From contig NC_068575.1 in the NCBI RefSeq assembly GCF_025698545.1, positions 58,289,980 to 58,353,979 of the forward strand: a stretch of 64,000 bases of DNA. Reading direction: 5' to 3'. The DNA comes from Gossypium raimondii. Its lineage: Eukaryota > Streptophyta > Magnoliopsida > Malvales > Malvaceae. Position numbers and translations under genes: made by a program. The notes under the pieces are model-generated. The model had not been told where the DNA came from and did not search any database. It was given only the letters and a program-made list of their open reading frames with translations. This document shows positions 1-12,851 of the stretch, piece by piece; the stretch's first letter is position 1; the number at the start of each line of letters is the position of its first letter.

Positions 1-2665
1 TTGAATTAAAGGTTGCAAAACAGTGTCAATGAACACTTTCTCACGATCAAAAACATCAACATCAGGATCTGTGACCTCACCGTGAACCTATAGATAAATC
101 AAATTTCAGTCTTTCTTCTAAAACAATAATAATACAAGTTGTAAGCAACAAAAGTAAAGCAAAAGAAGAAGAAGAAGAAGTAATGTCTTGAAATGTCGAC
201 AAGGTGATATAGGCAGCATTTTCTTTTCTCGTGTTATCTAAGAAATCATATTTTTAAAGAAAGAAACCTTTGAAAAACTAAAATATAAGTAACATAGAGA
301 AGGAAGCCACCCGCTTATAAAAGCCTTTTGTCATTTTAGAATAGAGGAATTGTTGTATAAAGTGTAACGTACTATATTCATGAGTTCTTTCATACAAAAT
401 GGGATAATGTTTGCTTGTTCAAACATTCTAGCTTCCACAACATGCTAACTCATGATCTTTTCCAATGTACAAAAGCCATGTAGTTAACCAACATACAGCA
501 GTGAACTTAGTAGCATAGTTCAAATTACCAGTAACGGCATGTTTTCCTCAACCATCTCTTCAAGAACTGGTAGACATTTCCCAAACAGATCTGTAACACC
601 ATCTTGAGAATTTGTGGTGGCACCAGCAGGGTATAACTTAACAGCAAAGACAACTCCACTCCTTCCTGTCAACACATTAGACCAATTGTCAGCAAAACTG
701 CAAGATTCAAGTCAGAACAAATGGAGCCAAATAACAAATAGGAGTCACTTCTTTAATTGTAGTTGCTCTACTATTCTAAATGAAAGGACCAAATTCAAAA
801 CAACAGGAAGTGAAAAAGCTTGGCACAGAAAGGAGAGTGTGGAACTTGGTAGAGGTTTTCCACATGTGAAACAAATAAGAGGCTTCCTAGATACCATATT
901 AAATATGAGATAGACTTACTAGCGAGCTTGATCTCATTGGGACTGGTTTTATCTGTTAAATAAAGTGTCATAAGAGGAGTGAAGTTGCTATCGGCAGGTA
1001 ATGCTTTCAAGATTGATTCTCGATAAGCAACAGCAGCAGCAGTAGTGGTAATAGGAGGCTTCAAATTTGGCATTATTATTGCCCTTCCAAAGTGCTTTGC
1101 ACTGCAGTAATAATGCAAATTAGATGGGAGAAAAAATCACAACCATTCAGATATTAGTCAACGGATAATTTCCCTATAACTTGAAGAAGTAATTCAAGTC
1201 AACTAAGGGTGATCAAATGACTGTTTTGATAATTTGGTTGAAGCTTGTTAAAACAGAAGTAATCAGACATGTTTAATTTTCAGAACAGAAACCACCCAAC
1301 CACTAATAAGTAAAAAATCCACCAGATAAAATAAAAAATCAGTCAGTAAGTTCAAAAATCCAACTACTAATAAGTAGATTCTTCAGCGTAAACCAGATAT
1401 ATATAAAGATTACAAGAGTTCTCTTAGACTGAGCATAGATCAAAGCATGGCATTGCTAATCTTTCTCACTTCTATTTAATCATAATGCAAGACGGTTACA
1501 TTTGAAACCACCAACGCATGTTGGATGCTCAATAAAAATTCAGAAAACAGGAAAAACAAAATGTAAAATCATGCCCACAAACTGGCATTGATGTCAAGAA
1601 AGCAGTGGATGCAAGTGCATGTGAAAGATGTGAAAAAGCAATATGGGGATAGTTTCAAGCAGTATCCAACAAAGAGTATCTCAAATAATAGATATTGACT
1701 CCGAACCAGTATGGGTCGAAGTAGATAAACTTGGAAACAATGACAAACTGAAAAACTCAAAATCTTTTATCATTTATGACAACAACCAAAATACAAGTTT
1801 AACAGGATTGCAACAGTGATTTCAGCGGCTTGGGTTATTACCAAAACCTGAATAATACCCCAAAGTCTAGTATTAGAAAACGTGGGTTATTAAAGTAAAA
1901 CAACCTGTGAGGGGCAACAGCTTGAAGAAGGTCACCATCACGGAGATGAAGATGCCAATCATCAGGTTGAGTTAGGGTTAGCTCCATCCTGGGTTTGCTG
2001 TATTTGGATTTTCTTGACCCGTCAAATCTCGTAGAAGCGAACTTAAATGCCTATAACAAAAGAAACAGTTAAACCAAGTAGAAAGGCAAGCCAAAACCAT
2101 GAAATGGAGTAATGGTCAAACAACAAACAACAGTGAATGATCTATGTATAAAGGTTACAATGAATCCGATTCAGATAAATAAAGCTTCATTCCTCTCAAA
2201 AGTCAAAACTAAAAACCCGTGGAAATCAAATTGCAAAAGCATTGGTTATTGAATTGACAGCAAAAAAGAAAGTAGAAAGATGGAAGTTAATAATGAAAGA
2301 AAATGAAGATTATACATACTTCGCTAGGCCTAGGGAAAACCAATGAATTTATCATTTTAGTAGGAGCAGAGCAGCCTAGAGTGTCTCTCTCTCTTAAAAT
2401 TTGTCTGTTCAAAAGCAGAAAGGATAGCATCAGGGAAAATGTTTCATTTCATTCCAACATTATTTTTTACCACAAAAAGAAAAAAATAAATTTTGTTCAG
2501 TGCATTTGATTCAATAAAACGATGGATGAAATTAGGAGAAGGTTTCTTGCAGACAATATATCGAACAGATAGGCTACTTGTGTGCTGAGTCCGAAAGATA
2601 AAATCACCTGAATATTTGAGAGCTTGAAGGAGCTGGAAGCTGATGGAAGAGTGTTGGCTTTGCAA
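1..2665 (-). CDS. PYR4: Dihydroorotase, 5' part of gene (3' end beyond window)
   Basis: Catalyses the reversible cyclisation of carbamoyl-aspartate to dihydroorotate, the third step of pyrimidine synthesis; the plant enzyme is organellar. Exons read on the minus strand: 2608-2665 (or longer), 1905-2050, 920-1101, 530-665, and 1-87, which runs off the window. All junctions are GT/AG and join in frame from 2050 onward. The motif [11 protein letters not shown] holds the two zinc-binding histidines (HxH) of the amidohydrolase fold. It is followed by [34 protein letters not shown] and [19 protein letters not shown], all typical of the bacterial-type class II enzyme. About 190 residues of a usual 350-380 are present. 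The start is uncertain: the first exon joins in phase 0 in a frame with no ATG, while the ATG at 2665 is out of frame with exon 2; the next in-frame ATG is the one beginning [10 protein letters not shown] (about 1985). Confidence 0.93.
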
Positions 2666-2759
2666 TGAGAAGCAGTGAGTAATGGAGTCAGCGGGGCAGC
2701 GAGTTTTGCTACTAGTAATTTTATGGGTTTTCCTCGCAGTCGTCTACCATATCGAACAT

Positions 2760-5050
2760 AAAGTAGCTGGGTCTTTTTATTAGAGCTTTTTTTTTTCTTT
2801 ATAGCCGTCGTATGGGTTTTTTACCTAGATAAAAAAAAATTTTAATTACGAAAAAATAATATTTTAATCTAAAAAGAAGTGAAGCCAAAATGTGAGATAC
2901 CCATTCTCGACTAGAAATGTTCATGGCTCGGAGTGGATCGAGTGGTCCGGTTAAATTTTTTTTTATAATTTAGGTGGTTGTGGTATAATTTTAAATTTTA
3001 TATCTTTATTTTATAGAAGTTAGAAATTAGTCCTTTTATTATCTTAATTAATAAAATCATCCATTCAACAATCTATGTGCGAAAAATTAAAAATTAGACT
3101 TTTAAAACAAACTTAATAATATCAAACATTGTATGATTATGGAAAAACATATATGATATGCAAAATTTAATTAAAACATGAGAAATCATAAAAACATAAG
3201 TTTTTCAAAAATTTTCTAATTTTCCACGTATTGTTGAGTTGATGATTTTATTAGTTCTTTGCATATGAATTTAATAAATGGTTGATCTTGATTCGTTGAA
3301 GTAAGTAATTTGATGACTGAGTTTAATAGTATTAAATAATTTTAATAACTTTTAAATTCGAAAACATACCAAGATTAAATTATGAAAAATTAAAATAAAT
3401 AGATTATGCTTTATTTTTCATATGAAATTCAAAATTACATCATAACCCCCAAATTAAAAAAGAAACTAAAAGTGATGCCCGCTGACATTTTTGCTTGACC
3501 ATTTTTACATTAAATTATTTTTAAAAATTTGTATTAAAATGTTATTATTATTTTTATATCTAGTGTGGCTTCACAGGATAACAATATTTAATTTTATTGT
3601 AAATAACTTATAACGTGTCTTGTAATGAATTTTTTATATTATCTAAATAAAAACTCATCATAATCGTTAATTTTGGAGTTGGCGGGCGAAATGTTTTAAA
3701 AGTTTATTTGTTAGCACTTGAATTTGTTTATTGTTACTAACTCATACACTAGAACATATATAAAAAGTAATACTCGTAGCAAACATGACATTTTTGTTGA
3801 AAGAACTTTTAAATTCTTCAAGAAAAGGTTTTAAAATAATTGCCCACCAAACCATGGTTCGAATCTTCAATAATGGTTTATATTATTCTCGATAAGATTT
3901 TATCTCTTACCTCCATTGGAAGAATGCTTCCAAATAACCTGTAAGGGTAATGAAATAAGTGTAAATATAATGACTTGAACCACCAGCTCTTGCCTACGAA
4001 TAGGGATTGAGCTACCTAAATCAAGAGGTATCCTACTTGCAAATAAGTTTTAAATCCCTCAAATTGATGATTTAGATTCTCTTGCGCTCAGGTGATTTCT
4101 ATAACTAATCATGCATTATACCAACGCTAATGAGTCTTATATTATATCCCTCCCTATAAACCAATCAAGACTCTCAATGTAAATGAAAGACAAAATGCTA
4201 CCAAAAACACTTTATTAGATTTAACACATTATCTAACACACACAACTTCAAAAGAGTTGAAATTTGTAGTGTATAATATGTAATATGCAAATTTCAACTA
4301 TTAAATATGAAAATCTATTTGTGATGCCTTCGATTTCGATGCTAATGGAGAAAAAAGTGAAACCAAACTCGTAGCAGGCTCAATACAAAGATTGATTCGT
4401 ACAGCAGGCTCAATTGAAACGCCGCGTCTCCTGTTTTCAGACCGAAAAGAGATGTTTCTTTCTATTTCTGTTTAGAAGAAATTTTTTTTTTTTAAATTCA
4501 TTTTTAGAAAGGAAAAAAGTTCTAAAAACTATAAAAAGGAAAGCAAATCAGAAAATCCATAAAAGTTGAGAATGTGTCTAATACGAGATAGATAGATCAT
4601 ACACTCATGAACTGTGTTACCCAAACTCATTCCTTTCAATTATTTCATATTCTTAAAAGATCACACACTCACAAGACATGCCTACATCTAAATACATATC
4701 AATATATCAAATACGATACTTAAAGTGAAAGTGGCACCACGTACGTACAGTATGTCTAAGAGGAAAGGTAAAACCCAAACCATGTGTTCCAAGAAATTAC
4801 AATCGCTATGGCCATCTAAAGAAAACACATTGGATTTCAACTTACAACTCACTATAGCAATATATCTATCCTCAAATATCTTAAGAATGTCGAGCTCAAG
4901 ACAAATGACAATTGGACCAGGCATGCATGCATGCGGGATCAAGTACTTAAGAAAAAGATAATCCCTATTGAAAAAATTGATTAAAAGTTACACACAAACT
5001 TGTTTTCCAGAACTGTAAAACATCAAGAAATTGTTTACAACTTCTATTAA
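2760..5050. other. Intergenic, A+T-rich, no gene seen
   Basis: About 2.3 kb between the 5' end of the dihydroorotase gene and the 3' region of the transporter gene. It is strongly A+T-rich with scattered stop codons in all frames. Short ORFs at 4688-4961 overlap on both strands and resemble no family I know. A GCATGC run lies near 4920-4933. I see no promoter that can be tied to a plus-strand gene. The left edge should hold the dihydroorotase promoter. Confidence 0.5.
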
Positions 5051-5328
5051 CGCAGGAAACCTTACTGTATCACCGACATTATTGAAGGTAAACTATAAGT
5101 CCCGTCATCGATGAGCTCGGCATCTCCTGTTCAAACTGAATTTCTATTAAACATTAATACATCACAAACTCGGTTGGAGGAAATGAATCAACGTAAGATG
5201 TGAGAATAAAAGCCGTGGATTGAATGGTGAATCCAGAAATATGTATAGGAATCAACTTATTTATCAAGGCACTATTAGAGAGGCCTAGTAGGTTTCACCG
5301 AACGGACATCATTTGACCTTTAAAGCTC

Positions 5329-8300
5329 TCAACGGATATCATCTTGATCCTCCATCTCCTCAAGGATGACATACTTCGCAGCATGTTTAGTCGGTGCTGA
5401 CTCCTGCAGCCTTTGGTATCTTAAAAAACAATAAGAAAAGCAATGTTGGTCAACTTAGCCACGGCAGAAACCAGAAACTAAAAAGAAATCAGTAAACAAA
5501 CTGAGGAATCACATCAGTGAACCTAAAAAGAGGCAAAGATATAGATTGTACAGGTGACAATGAAATGCTGAAGTTTGTACAAGTTAATTATTTAACTGAA
5601 GTAATAAATCAGAATAAAGAGCAACTTAACCAATTAACTTGGTAGACCAACAACTAAAAACACCAGATTCCACAATTGATTTAAAGAAGAAAAGGAAAAT
5701 GCAAAAATATTAAAAAGAAGGACCAAAATTCTCCCTTCAAATGACATAGAACATTCCTATACACCACTATCTAATTCCATGCCAACACTTGAGAAAGAAA
5801 CGACTACATAATGACTAAAACCTCCAAAACATTGATTTCAGATATGAACAAAGGCAATCTAACAGAACAGTAAGATCTAAAAACAATAAGCTGAAAAAAT
5901 GTAAATATTATTTTAGTTCCACAACAAAAGACAAAGCATAGGCTCCTCTAACACACAATCCAACAAATATGAAACTCCTAACATTCAATTTCTCAGCCAT
6001 AAGCGCTAAAGCATAAATAAAATATAAAAAATTCATAAAGTTTTGAAAGAAAATCAATAACTACATCTTTTCTGCAGAAGATGGTGCCCGAAGCAAGAAG
6101 AATTGCAAATTCAAAAAGTAGATTTATTGACCACTTACTTGTACCAATTGAATAAACCGACTCCAAACATAATTGTGAGAAGCCCAGCTCCTTTTAACCA
6201 GGTAAACTCATCATGGAAATAAAATACTGCAACCTGATTAAGTAATAGAAAAAGAATTAGAAAAACAACTACAGATAATGGCGGGAAAATAAGCAACAGT
6301 CCCAATCAGCATTAACAAGCAAAACAAGAAAATAACGTTATGCATGAGAAGACTGTCACCAGATAAGCTAAAGAAGATTTTGTTGGATAAAATAAAGAGG
6401 GTTAGAATTCCACTCCCAACCCAAATACAAGCCAAAAAATTACTGAAAATAAAGGGAAGCTGGAACTCCTGAAATAAATGTTGAACATTTGTATCTTAAA
6501 TGGATAAAATAAATGTGTAACACCAAAAATAAATGTCCAATTACAGATGACTGCTATCTCAAAGGAAGCCATCTGTAGCATGCACTAGTAGATAATAATT
6601 GTTTGAACTACCAGCGACTCACAAGTTATATCTTAAATTGATCCTTCAGTAAAAAACCAAGATGTAGTAAAAACCATTAAACAAATATATATCCGAAATA
6701 TATACCAATATGGTGACAGCCTCCTTCACAACTCCAGCTATTGTCACTGTAACTGCACTGGTTACAGAAACAAGGATGTACTCTGTTAAAACCTGCAAGA
6801 ACAAAAAATGCTTAGCCTCTTCAATCCACAAGATGTGTATTACAGCTGCATGAAGAGAAACATAAAGCCTGTAAGCTTTTTTAGAAAGAAATAACCTCAC
6901 CAACCTTCCAAAGGGTGAGAAAAGAGTCAAAAGACAAAGAAAAATATTGAAAATGAAAAAAGGACCCTTCAGCATAAAATCATACCATAAAGAATGCCAG
7001 TGTTCCACCAAAAAGCAACAACAAGCAAGTTCGAGCAAGATGCCATGAACTATTAAAATAATTGTTCTGTCCGAATTCGTGCCATGGATCCAAGAAGAGA
7101 GAAAGAAGAGCTGTCACAACTGCCATTACTGGAGTCACATAGCTCATGAAGGTAAGAGGGTTTTTCAAACCTGGAGAAATTAAACAGAAATGAACTTAAA
7201 TGCTGTAAAACACCAGAAGCATGAAGCATAAAATAAAGACTAGCTCATTTTAACAAAACAGGTAAATTTTCGCCAAACTACTTGCAATTTATCGCTACAT
7301 ACAAATTCAAACCCTTTCACAGTTAAAAGAAAGTTTTCTAGAATATCATATCAAAATTCAATTTTAAACCCTATTATAAACTTTATATGCTCAAGACAGA
7401 AGGATTGCTAAAAATTAAGTTATATAACAAAATTAAACCAAACTATCTAGCAGCCATCAATCCAATTCAATGGATTAACCATATCTCACATATATGAGTT
7501 ATCTGGAGACAAGAACACAGTCAGAATGTTGTCTAAATCAACAATATATGATGACAATATCATGCAAATGCATTGATCTAATAACATAGAAAAGAGTATG
7601 TAAATTACATCGCAATAATAAACCAAGAACAAGAAAAAAAGAGTAAACTTAAGGAAAGAGAAAAAAGAGAGGACGGGGATAGTCAGAGGGCACCTACCAT
7701 AGACTTCTTTCTTTAGATAGCAATCCCATTCCAGACAACAGTACCATTGAAAAGTCAATTTGGAGACAAATAAATAATCAATATAATCAGTAAAAATAAA
7801 TGAAAAAGTAAAAAAACAATTTGAAAACTGGATAAATACTTGAATTCTAAGTCTAATGTTTCACGTAACTAACCAATGAATCAAAGCCATACCTGCAAAA
7901 GTATTTGAGTCATACACCAGCGAAATCCAGACATGACAGCAGCAAGCATGACAAAGATAAAACCCCAAAACTCAAATTCAGTGTCCCTTGCAACTGGAAT
8001 AAAAGAGATCAACTTTCACAGGTGTTATTAATATTTGACATTGTAAAAGCTTCACACACACACACAGAGAAGCAACAGCAGCAATGAAGGATGTCACAAC
8101 CAGCTCACATATTACTCTCACTGTAGAATGTATAGTCTGTCAGATTGATTTGGATAATTAAGGCAAGATTTAATGTTGGAAAGAGATTGTAAGATCGCGG
8201 TTAAAAGAGATTTTAGTAGATTATATATTTGAAACAATAAAAACAATAAATCAATTATACCAAATAGATCATTTTCTTGAAATATGCAATCCATTATTAA

Positions 8301-10234
8301 AGATACGAGAATGTATCATATTTACAACATAAAAGCAAAACTAAATAAGTACCCAAAAGTTTTTCAAGAAAAAAAAGCACCCAAAAGAGATTTTTTTAAA
8401 ATGGGTTTCAAAATTGATTTCAACATCTAGGGCACGCTTGTTATTTCAAGGAAAATAAATTGGTCAATGAAAAAAAAAACTTCGGTCCAACAGAAAGTTA
8501 ACTACTTTTCAGAAACTGTCTAACGCTTAGAACTGAGACAATTACCAAAACAAAATATGGAATTGGCAAGAATCTTATACCTGTTAATAGAATTCCAACA
8601 GAGATTACCACAATGATCCCTAAGAGTTTAAAGCTTGGGGACTCCAACCTTCCAAAATAAACAGTCAACATTAATATAAATGTATAAAAGAGAGCTTAAA
8701 CTACCATATCACTGATAAATGTAAGTTTTTTAGCATTGAACAAGCATAAAAACTTAAAATTTTCAAAGTTATACATGGTTTCAAGCTACTAATAAGCATA
8801 AACTACCAAATTACTCGGTCCCTACACCTACAAAAGAGAGCTTCATCCCTACACTTGAAGACGATCTAAACAGTTCAGCATCATCCAAACATTAATGGAC
8901 ATGAAATTTTTAAAACTGACCTGAATGCAAAAGCAAATAGGAGAAGAAATATAGGAGCTGCTGATTTACACTGCAGGGTACACAGGAAGAATATTATAGT
9001 CAATAACACCAACAGAAAAAGAAATATCAAAAAGCATATTCACAGAGTAGGCCAATTTGATGAGACTAAATATACATCACAATGAAGAGTACAGAAGAGT
9101 TAACAAACCATTGTTGCAAAAGTAACAGATATGAAAACCAGGGATACATTGCTCAGGTTAACGTCCAGTGCAGTTGAAAGAGCTGTAGGTACAACTGTGA
9201 AAGGCAAAGTCTATCTGTACATTAGTTGATAGAAAAGTTAATTAACAGAGAAATGCAGAGGTGGAAAAGCCGTAGAAGAACAGGAGACCAGCATTCTGAA
9301 ACCTTAAATCTAAGTGCAACGATGCACCTGGCTAATGATGCAATTTTAAACATATAATTACAAAAAATTTACTCAATGGACCACATGCAAGCACCATATT
9401 AACATTATAAAGAAGCAGAAAAGAACATATGTTTGATACACTCACCTCTGTAGAAGTAATCCCTATATGACATTGGAACCGAAGGCTGAAATCTATGAGA
9501 CCAATACCACCTTATTGCATTTGATAATAAAGCTTGAAATGCGAAGTGGATAGTATTCATCAACAAGGGAGCAGGAAACTTCCCCAACTCATCTCCCAAC
9601 AAGGTTTTGTTGTACCTACTCACAGCAAAATATAAGAGGAAAAATGAACAAGCTTCAACAAATATCGTCTTAAAATTGGCTAAAATGCTACTGAGATTTT
9701 ACCATGTACTTACAATGTCAAAAATGTGCTGAAAGTGTACCATACAAGTATAAAGAACAATGTCTTCAACACATCTGCAGTAGAAATAGAGTTGCTAGAT
9801 GCTTTTGGGCTGCCAGTGGAATTGGCTCCATCAACACTGATATTTGATGATCTTCCATCCCCAACATACTCATTTTCAACATCAAAAGGTGTATATTTCC
9901 CATTTCTATCTTTCCCATGTAAATCTTCCATGGTACTTCCACCATTTAAGTGCATACGCTGCTCTGGAAATTTACCGTATCTAATCCCGTCTACAAATCC
10001 GTTGTCTAACCCACTTTGATTAAGCATAGGCAACTCAAAATCAGAACCTTCTATGCTAGGAGCAGTACTCTCGGAAGGGTGTTCAAAATGGATTATCCCA
10101 TCTTCATCGACCCAGCGAGAGAAGGAGGGCTCCCTGCGAAGACCTGAACCTTGATTTCTACTATGAGTATCAGTTGTCCCGGTGCATCCGACTGTTTCTT
10201 TATCAAAGTTACTCTCTACCATCTCCTTTCTCAT
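5329..10234 (-). CDS. Sugar-phosphate/phosphate translocator-like membrane transporter (TPT/DMT superfamily, At1g06470 type)
   Basis: Polytopic membrane protein of the nucleotide-sugar/triose-phosphate translocator family; substrate unknown, probably in a Golgi or other endomembrane. Minus-strand coding exons: 9714-10234, 9446-9615, 9109-9194, 8921-8970, 8581-8648, 7893-7993, 7698-7710, 6986-7170, 6706-6792, 6139-6233, 5329-5419. They total 1,467 nt, exactly 488 codons plus stop. The first ~150 residues are a hydrophilic, Ser/Asp-rich tail; the first membrane segment is near FFILVWYTFSTFLTLYNK. The TPT core then follows, with VPTALSTALDVNLSN, CKSAAPIFLLLFAFAFR, MSYVTPVMAVVTALLSL and ITVTIAGVVKEAVTIL-like helices. 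The C-terminus is a short basic/acidic tail ending EEMEDQDDIR. Exon 7 is a 13-nt microexon encoding KEVY plus one base of the following Gly. A 5'UTR exon probably lies around 10880-10990, joined across an intron to about 10443. Confidence 0.9.
7698..7710 (-). other. 13-nt coding microexon of the translocator gene
   Basis: Flanked on the minus strand by an AG acceptor (ctaaag) and a GT donor (gtaggt). Joining exon 7893-7993 (ends LLQ, phase 0) to AAAGAAGTCTATG and then to exon 6986-7170 (starts GT TTG) gives LLQ-KEVYG-LKNPL, the expected family sequence at this place. Skipping it shifts the frame by one base, so its inclusion is needed for a full protein. Confidence 0.88.
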
Positions 10235-10439
10235 TCTAAGTTAAAGCCCATCTAAGCACAACTAATCAATTGCCCAATTAGTACTTCCTTTTCCATCAAT
10301 TTATACAACTATATCATTTTGCTCAAGTTTATCACGCAAAACTATTATGTGAACAATATTTTGGGCATGAAATGAACTAAGAATCAGCCACTCTACTAAG
10401 TGCTTATGTTAGATCATTCAAAGCCCCATATATCACCTG

Positions 10440-10990
10440 CTGCAAACAAATACAAAATCAAAACTTGTCAAAATCTGAGTATAAAAGCTTCATTCGGAAG
10501 CAAGAGATGAAGAAAATATGAGACGATGGAACTCTCAATTCCCACTATAAACAAGCAGGCATTATTTCTCAAAAAATAAAATTTTATATCAATTCAGTTT
10601 TCTCAGTAATAAAACACCGCATTAAATAAGTTTATTATAACAAATAAGCCCCAACCCTCCATCCCCCAAAATAGGAGCCTCCCATCTCTTAATAGTAAAC
10701 AACATAAATGAAAAGCAAAAAAGAAAATAGCTCAAATGAACAAAAATATATCTAACAGAGAAATAAATTTCTTTATCTAAATAAAAAAGCAAGCTAAATC
10801 AAACTAAGAAGAGCTTCGATGATATTCAAAAATGAAATAAAAGAAAAATGGGAAAAGAAAAAGGAAAAGACATTGGAGTGACCTGGTCAAGTTCTGACGA
10901 GATCCAAAAGCAGCGAAGAAGGATGAGAGAGTCGGCAACAAAGAGAGGATATTTTCATTATGTATAAGAAAAAAGCAAAAATTAAGAGAT
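10440..10990 (-). promoter_or_regulatory. Probable 5'UTR intron and leader of the translocator gene
   Basis: On the minus strand a good donor follows gaacttgaccag at about 10880, and a tttgcag acceptor sits near 10443, some 200 bases before the ATG at 10234. The stretch between is A+T-rich with no coding sign. This is inferred from splice motifs only. Confidence 0.4.
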
Positions 10991-11293
10991 CTGATCTGCT
11001 AATGGATGGATTTTTTTTAATGTAATAATTATAATTATTATGATTATGATGCTGTTCGCTTGAGAGTTATAATCAAGTCTGCTAAGCTTTTAAATCAAAA
11101 TCGTACGTTCAACCAGAAATCTCAAAAACAACATACAAAATGTTATTCGGTAAACGATTTTAATTTATTTTTATTTAACGTAAAAATAATTAAGTTCAAT
11201 ATTTTAAAGGGTAAACCACCAAAATAGTTATTTTTATTTATCTCAGATTACATTTTAGTCACTTATGTTTTAAATGTTACGTTTTAGTCACTT

Positions 11294-11918
11294 ACGTTAA
11301 CGTGTTGTAATATTTTAGTCATTGAGCTGTTAATTGACGTGGCACGTTAAATCATCATTTCAAATAAAAATTTTTGGTTAAATTATACAATTGGTCCCCA
11401 TATTTTTTTTTTTGTTTTGAGCAATTTAATTTTTTTTCTTTTATGTTCTTTTAACTTTCTTTTTTTTTTTCATTCTCTTTTACTTCTCCTTTGCTTTCCT
11501 CCTTCTCCATCTCTTTTAATGTAGTTTTTCTATATTTTCCATTTGTTAAAACTAAAGGGAAGAATAAAAGGAAAATAAAGAAATAAAAGAAAAAATTAAA
11601 TTGTTCAAAAATAATAAAAGTATAGGGACTAGTTTTAACAAATGGAAAACATAAAAAATACTATGTTAAAAGAGATGGAGAATGGAGGAAAACAAATGGA
11701 GAAGCGAAGAGAATGGAAAATAAAGAGGAAAAAAAAAAGAAAGGTAAAAGAACATAAAAGAAAAAAAATTAAATTGTTCAAAACAAACGAAAAAAATATG
11801 GGGATCAATTGTATAATTTAACCTAAAATTTTTGTTTGAAATGATGATTTAACGTGCCACGTCAGTTTACTGCTACACCATTAACAGCTCAGTGACTAAA
11901 ATGTTATAACACGTTAAC
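11294..11918. mobile_element. Foldback (MITE-like) element with very long inverted arms
   Basis: The left arm begins acgttaacgtgtt at 11294 and the right arm ends with its complement at 11918. The arms pair through 'ttttagtcactgagctgttaa', 'gacgtggcacgttaaatcatcatttcaaa', 'attatacaattg', 'ttgttcaaaa' and 'ccatttgttaaaact', that is for roughly 265 bases each, leaving a loop near 11560-11630. The right arm has about 15 bases (near 11866-11880) missing from the left arm. There is no coding capacity, as usual for a non-autonomous element. Further matching 'agtcact' sequence continues leftward to about 11210 with no partner on the right, so one end may be truncated. Confidence 0.75.
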
Positions 11919-12816
11919 ATAATTAAATTCTGTATAAATAATACTTTTTTGCTTTTATAAAAATTTTAGTTTAAAAAATCCAAACATAATCATCCATTAA
12001 TTTAATTAAGCGTTTGAAACTTTTTCAATTAAAAAATTTATTTTAATCTCATTTATATTTTAATGAATTTTATATGCATAGTTAAACAACTCATATTATA
12101 TTAAAAAGTAGTAATGTTTAATTTGAGTGCGGAATTTCAAAAAAAAAAATTTGACTATGAATTGAAAAGTACGAGAATAAAAAGAGGAGGATGTTGTGTA
12201 TGTAAAAGAGGTGAAGTGCTAAAGAGAACCATTTAGGGTTGCGGATGGAAAAGAAGACTCGTTCCTCATTGTTCCATAGGGTATTTTTATAAGGGAGAGG
12301 TCCCGTGTCCAGTAATGTCATGTTATTGACAAATTCGAGACATGGTGATTGTGTGGCCAACTAGGTAGCACGATCGTTGTACGTGAGTTATTATCGGATA
12401 TGGTAGGTGATGGATCGTTCACAAGTGCTTCTTAGGTGACTGCTAATGATGTCACATGTCTAAATTAAGTAGAAGTATAATCTATCCTTCGATTGAAAGG
12501 TAGGGGCATGAAGGTATGATAGAAGTGCTGGGTGTGGTGCTAAGCATACGCAAATCTAACGAGGGTAAGCAGGGGCCTCACACCCTGATCAAATAAAAAA
12601 TTTTCAATTCAATTCTCTTATAAATAAAAAAATTTATAAATTAATACATGTAGAGTAAATTTGTACTTTTGCCCCAAATATGAAAAAAAATCAATTAAAT
12701 GCACTTAAAAATAAAGAAATTATAAATTGATATAATAAAATTACACTTTTGCCCCTAAAAATGAATTCTTTTTTGTTTAATCCCTTCAAAAATGATGAAA
12801 TAATAGATTAATACAT

Positions 12817-12851
<35 letters not shown>

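Noticed and set aside
3841..4060. Possible tRNA/SINE words (ggttcgaatctt, gagctacctaaatc)
   Set aside because: Spacing and order do not fit a tRNA or the SINE family seen elsewhere in the window.
9726..10019. Plus-strand ORF of 97 codons
   Set aside because: Antisense of the long first coding exon of the translocator gene.
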